From the NCBI RefSeq assembly GCF_001570985.1, contig NZ_BCSS01000015.1, positions 1-64,000 on the forward strand: a DNA stretch of 64,000 nucleotides, in the 5' to 3' direction. Made by a program: the position numbers and the translations under genes. Of this stretch, positions 61,301 through 64,000 are shown piece by piece; the first letter of the stretch is position 1; each line of letters starts with the position of its first letter. The notes beneath the pieces were generated by a model. The model was given only the letters and a program-made list of their open reading frames with translations, searched no databases and was not told the origin of the DNA. The stretch comes from Janibacter limosus NBRC 16128 (GTDB taxonomy: Bacteria > Actinomycetota > Actinomycetes > Actinomycetales > Dermatophilaceae).

Positions 61301-62754
61301 GGCCGCTCCTCCTCGCTGGTGTCGAACCCGGTGCGAGTCATCGTGCCCCACTCCTGCTTGCGACCGGTGAGGCTCTGCCACCATCCCTCGAGGCGCCAGA
61401 TCGCGGTGGCCTGCCGGTATCCGATGTTTTCGACCACGGCGGCCGCCAGCGTGCTGAGCAGGTCACGCCACCGTGGGTACTTGTGGAAGCTGAGCTCCTC
61501 GACGGTCATCGCGGCGAGCGTCACGAGGATCGCGTAGCCGTAGGCGACAGCCATGAAGAGCAGGAAGTACCCGACGTCGACGACCCCGAGCAGGGTGCCG
61601 AGGACGACGAGCACGAGACCGAAGAGCTCGAGCAGCGGCGCGAGGAGCTCGAAGAGCCAGTAGTACGGGATGGCGACCATCCCGATCGAGCCGTAGCGAG
61701 GGTTGAGCAGCATCGAGCGGTAGGCCCACAAGGTCTCCCACAGCCCGCGGTGCCACCGCCGTCGTTGCTTGCGCAGCACGCCCGCCGTCTCGGGGACCTC
61801 GGTCCAGCAGATGGGCTCGGAGACGAACTGCACGCGGTAGTCACGCTTCAGGCGACGCATGTGCTTGTGCACCCTCAGCACGAGCTCGAAGTCCTCCCCG
61901 ATGCTCGTCGGGTCGAGCCCGCCCACCTCGACGAGCACGTCCCTGCGGAAGATGCCGAAGGCACCACTGATGAGGATGAGCGACTTCAGCCGGGACCAGC
62001 CGGCGCGACCCAGGTGGAAGGCTCGCAGGTACTCGACGACCTGGATGCGCGCCAACCAGTTGCGCGACATGCGCACCTCGGTGACCCGTCCACCGCGCAC
62101 GACGCAGCCGTTGACCGCACGGATCACGCCACCCCCCGCCACCACCCGGACGGGGTCCTCGGCGAAGGGCCGCACGATGGCGAGCAGGGCGTCGGGGTCG
62201 AGCACCGAGTCGGAGTCGACGAAGACGACGAGGTCCTGGGTCGCGAAGTTGACCCCGACGTTGAGCGAGTCCGACCGACCCGAGTTGGCCTTGCGGACGA
62301 CGGTGAGCCGGGTGCGGCCGTTGCGCGGCACGTGGACGGAGGTCGCGGCCTCGCTCACCTGCAGGTCCTGCGGCATCCGTCGCGGCACCTCGACCAGGTC
62401 GAAGGCCTCACGCAGCACCTCGAACCCGTCGTCGCTGCTGCCGTCGTCGACGACGATCACCTCATGGCGTGGGTAGTGCAGCGCGAGCATCGCCTGCGTC
62501 GCGACCTTGATCCCCGCCTCCTCGTTGAACATCGCGGTGACGACGCTGACCCCGGGCACCATGCCGGAGCCGAGGAGCTCCTCCCTCCCCGCGAAGGGGA
62601 GCTGCCGGGTCGAGCGGCGAAAGTCCAGGGCGGCGGCGACGACGAGCACGAGGTAGGAGGAGTTGATGATGAGGAAGTAGACGAGGACCGGGAGCGCGAT
62701 GCCCGCGAAGATCGCCTCGACGACTGGCGTCACCGGCTCGAGGACGTCGTCCAT
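61297..62754 (-). CDS. processive family-2 membrane glycosyltransferase
   Basis: 485 residues. TM1 (about 15-43), cytoplasmic GT2 domain, then four or more C-terminal TM helices, as in cellulose/hyaluronan/poly-GlcNAc synthases. Motifs: VVDDGSSDD (DD at 103-104), VDSDSV (180-183), GEDFEL (287-291) and QRRRW (330-334). GRTRLTVVRKANSGRSDSLNVGVNFA is typical of the N-acetylglucosaminyl/processive group. It probably makes a beta-linked exopolysaccharide; the sugar is unknown. The ATG overlaps the HEAT gene stop (TGATG), and it is coupled to the kinase downstream. Confidence 0.9.
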   Translation of the reverse strand: MDDVLEPVTPVVEAIFAGIALPVLVYFLIINSSYLVLVVAAALDFRRSTRQLPFAGREELLGSGMVPGVSVVTAMFNEEAGIKVATQAMLALHYPRHEVIVVDDGSSDDGFEVLREAFDLVEVPRRMPQDLQVSEAATSVHVPRNGRTRLTVVRKANSGRSDSLNVGVNFATQDLVVFVDSDSVLDPDALLAIVRPFAEDPVRVVAGGGVIRAVNGCVVRGGRVTEVRMSRNWLARIQVVEYLRAFHLGRAGWSRLKSLILISGAFGIFRRDVLVEVGGLDPTSIGEDFELVLRVHKHMRRLKRDYRVQFVSEPICWTEVPETAGVLRKQRRRWHRGLWETLWAYRSMLLNPRYGSIGMVAIPYYWLFELLAPLLELFGLVLVVLGTLLGVVDVGYFLLFMAVAYGYAILVTLAAMTVEELSFHKYPRWRDLLSTLAAAVVENIGYRQATAIWRLEGWWQSLTGRKQEWGTMTRTGFDTSEEERP

Positions 62755-63845
62755 CAGCCCCTCCCCCCGACCGGATGGCGAAGCGCGTGCATGGCCAGCC
62801 CGTAGTCGGCGGCTGCCGCCGCGTCGCCGCCGGTGTGGCCCTCGACCTCGGCCAGGCCGGCGGGACCCAGGGCGACGAGGACGTCGGCGGCCAGCTCGCC
62901 GATCCTGGGATCGGTGTCGCCGAGCAGAGCTCCCAGCGCGCTGATCGCACCCGGGTCCGCCAGCTCCCCGAGCGCCCGGACAGCGGCGAGGCGGACCGAG
63001 CGTGGCTGGTCCCGCTCCGTGAGGGTGGTGAGCACGACGGTGTCCGCCGGCTGACCGAGCTCGCCGATGGCCTCGGCGAGGGCTGCGAGCACCGTGGGGT
63101 CCTCCTCGCGCCCGGCGAGCTCTCGCAGGCGGGTCGTCTGCGACAGGTGCTGAGCACGTCCGATGGTCATCGCGGCGACTGCGCGGGTGGAGGCGTCCTC
63201 GCCCTCGAGCGCACGACCGACCGTGTCCGCCGCCTGCGGCCCCAGCCCGACGAGGGCCTCGACGACCACCCAGACGGGCAGCTCGCCCCGGCCGCGTCGG
63301 CCGGGAGCGACGGCGGCGAGCAACGCCTCCGCGGCGGCGGCGTCGCCGAGCATGCCGAGGGACCTGGCGCTCGTCACTGCGACGCCGCGATCGCGGTCCT
63401 GCAGACGTGGGACGACATCGGCGGCGGCATCGCGGATGCGCATGACCCCCAGGGCCCAGACCGACCGGGCCCGGCGGGTCCCGGACCACGAGGTGACGCC
63501 CGCTCGGGCACGACGCACGAGGCCGTGGGCGACGAGGACGTCGACGACCCGCTGGGCCGGGGTCCCCCGGATCTTGCTGAGGTACCCGACGAGCATGGGG
63601 GTGACGAGGGCGACGGACTGGCCCCGCAGCTCACTCAGACGCGTCGCGGAGCCACCCTCGTCCTCGCCCGAGACGAGGGTGAGCACGTCCTCGCGCAGGG
63701 GTCCGACACGGCGGACGAGCGCCCGTTCGCGACGGCTGCGCGTCACCCGGGCCGCGATGATGGTGGCGGTGAGCACGACGAAGGTCGCGAGCATGATCCA
63801 CAGGCTCAGGCGCAGGAGCCAGGGCTGGACGACGACCTCTCCCAC
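62754..63845 (-). CDS. membrane-anchored HEAT-repeat protein
   Basis: 363 residues. One N-terminal TM helix (LLRLSLWIMLATFVVLTATIIAA) and a cytoplasmic array of helical HEAT-like repeats (VTSARSLGMLGDAAAAEALLAAVA; VVVEALVGLGPQAADTVGRALEGED; VRLAAVRALGELADPGAISALGALLGDTDPRIGELAADVLVALG). Likely a scaffold that binds the adjacent glycosyltransferase or regulator; this is inference from gene order. The GTG start lies 4 bases after the response-regulator stop. Confidence 0.82.
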   Translation of the reverse strand: MGEVVVQPWLLRLSLWIMLATFVVLTATIIAARVTRSRRERALVRRVGPLREDVLTLVSGEDEGGSATRLSELRGQSVALVTPMLVGYLSKIRGTPAQRVVDVLVAHGLVRRARAGVTSWSGTRRARSVWALGVMRIRDAAADVVPRLQDRDRGVAVTSARSLGMLGDAAAAEALLAAVAPGRRGRGELPVWVVVEALVGLGPQAADTVGRALEGEDASTRAVAAMTIGRAQHLSQTTRLRELAGREEDPTVLAALAEAIGELGQPADTVVLTTLTERDQPRSVRLAAVRALGELADPGAISALGALLGDTDPRIGELAADVLVALGPAGLAEVEGHTGGDAAAAADYGLAMHALRHPVGGRG

Positions 63846-63849
63846 GTGG

Positions 63850-64000
63850 TCAGCCGCGCCCGATCAGGGCGGCGACCCGGTGGACCAGCTCACGTGGGCT
63901 GAAGGGCTTGGTGAGGTAGTCGTCGGCCCCGGTGCTGAAGCCGGCGTCGACGTCGACATCGCGGGCTCGAGCAGTGAGCAGGATGACCCGTGTGTGGGCC
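63850..64000 (-). CDS. response regulator receiver domain protein, partial
   Basis: Only the last 49 residues are in the window, entering from the right edge: VILLTARARDVDVDAGFSTGADDYLTKPFSPRELVHRVAALI. This is the end of a receiver domain: TAR contains the switch Thr, GADDYLTKPFSPREL the conserved Lys-Pro. The chain ends right after the receiver fold, so any output domain would have to be N-terminal; a single-domain regulator is possible. First visible gene of the operon with the HEAT protein, glycosyltransferase and kinase. Confidence 0.88.
   Translation of the reverse strand, partial: AHTRVILLTARARDVDVDAGFSTGADDYLTKPFSPRELVHRVAALIGRG

Overview
The window is a gene-dense stretch of a high-GC actinobacterial chromosome. 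GTG starts are frequent, stop/start overlaps (ATGA, GTGA, TGATG) link many neighbours, and many starts lie 6-7 bases behind a TANNNT box, as in leaderless actinobacterial transcription. The gene content suits an Intrasporangiaceae/Janibacter-like organism: a GlgE cluster, actinobacterial NucS, an ethylmalonyl-CoA pathway and an rpmE-prfA-prmC-tsaC-glyA-wecA-atp order. That placement is inference; no rRNA or marker tree is available. I saw no rRNA or tRNA gene, CRISPR array, prophage, insertion sequence or replication origin.

Layout. 0-3.3 kb: a minus-strand tRNA-thiolation pair (cysteine desulfurase, mnmA) followed by a MetE-like gene cut by the window edge. 3.3-11.2 kb: an MFS exporter, a secreted LAS-type peptidase-like protein, etfBA, and a coupled minus-strand run (YbjN protein, enoyl-CoA hydratase, methyltransferase, acyltransferase, YqfO-insert protein). 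11.2-22 kb: alpha-glucan metabolism, with glgX, convergent glgP, then glgE-mak-glgB; treS is not among them. 22-27.2 kb: a CnoX-like protein, a lipoprotein/membrane pair, a thiamine-binding-type protein and a receptor Ser/Thr kinase.

27.3-43 kb holds most of an ethylmalonyl-CoA pathway: thiolase, crotonyl-CoA carboxylase/reductase, methylmalonyl-CoA epimerase, MeaB GTPase, 3-hydroxyacyl-CoA dehydrogenase, ethylmalonyl-CoA mutase and a PduO-type cobalamin adenosyltransferase. They are interspersed with a heterodimeric ABC exporter, nucS, and small or membrane proteins. Together they could turn acetyl-CoA into C4-C5 acyl-CoAs, with adenosylcobalamin supplied by pduO and the mutase guarded by MeaB; the upstream etfBA could take electrons from acyl-CoA dehydrogenation.

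43-58.5 kb is the conserved block rpmE-prfA-prmC / tsaC-glyA-wecA / atpI-atpZ-atpBEFHAGD ... atpC-DUF2550 on the minus strand. Two things stand out. A near-consensus Rex operator covers the -10 of the atp promoter. And atpC, which encodes a short epsilon subunit, is separated from atpD by a strong hairpin and two extra genes (GYF_2-TM2 protein, DUF2752 protein) with their own promoter.

58.6-64 kb: a GNAT acetyltransferase, then a coupled minus-strand operon of response regulator (cut by the edge), HEAT-repeat membrane protein, processive family-2 glycosyltransferase and CHASE3-like histidine kinase. This last operon is the best candidate in the window for a poorly described system. Several extragenic inverted repeats and an over-represented nonamer (CGAAGGGGG and its complement) are also reported.
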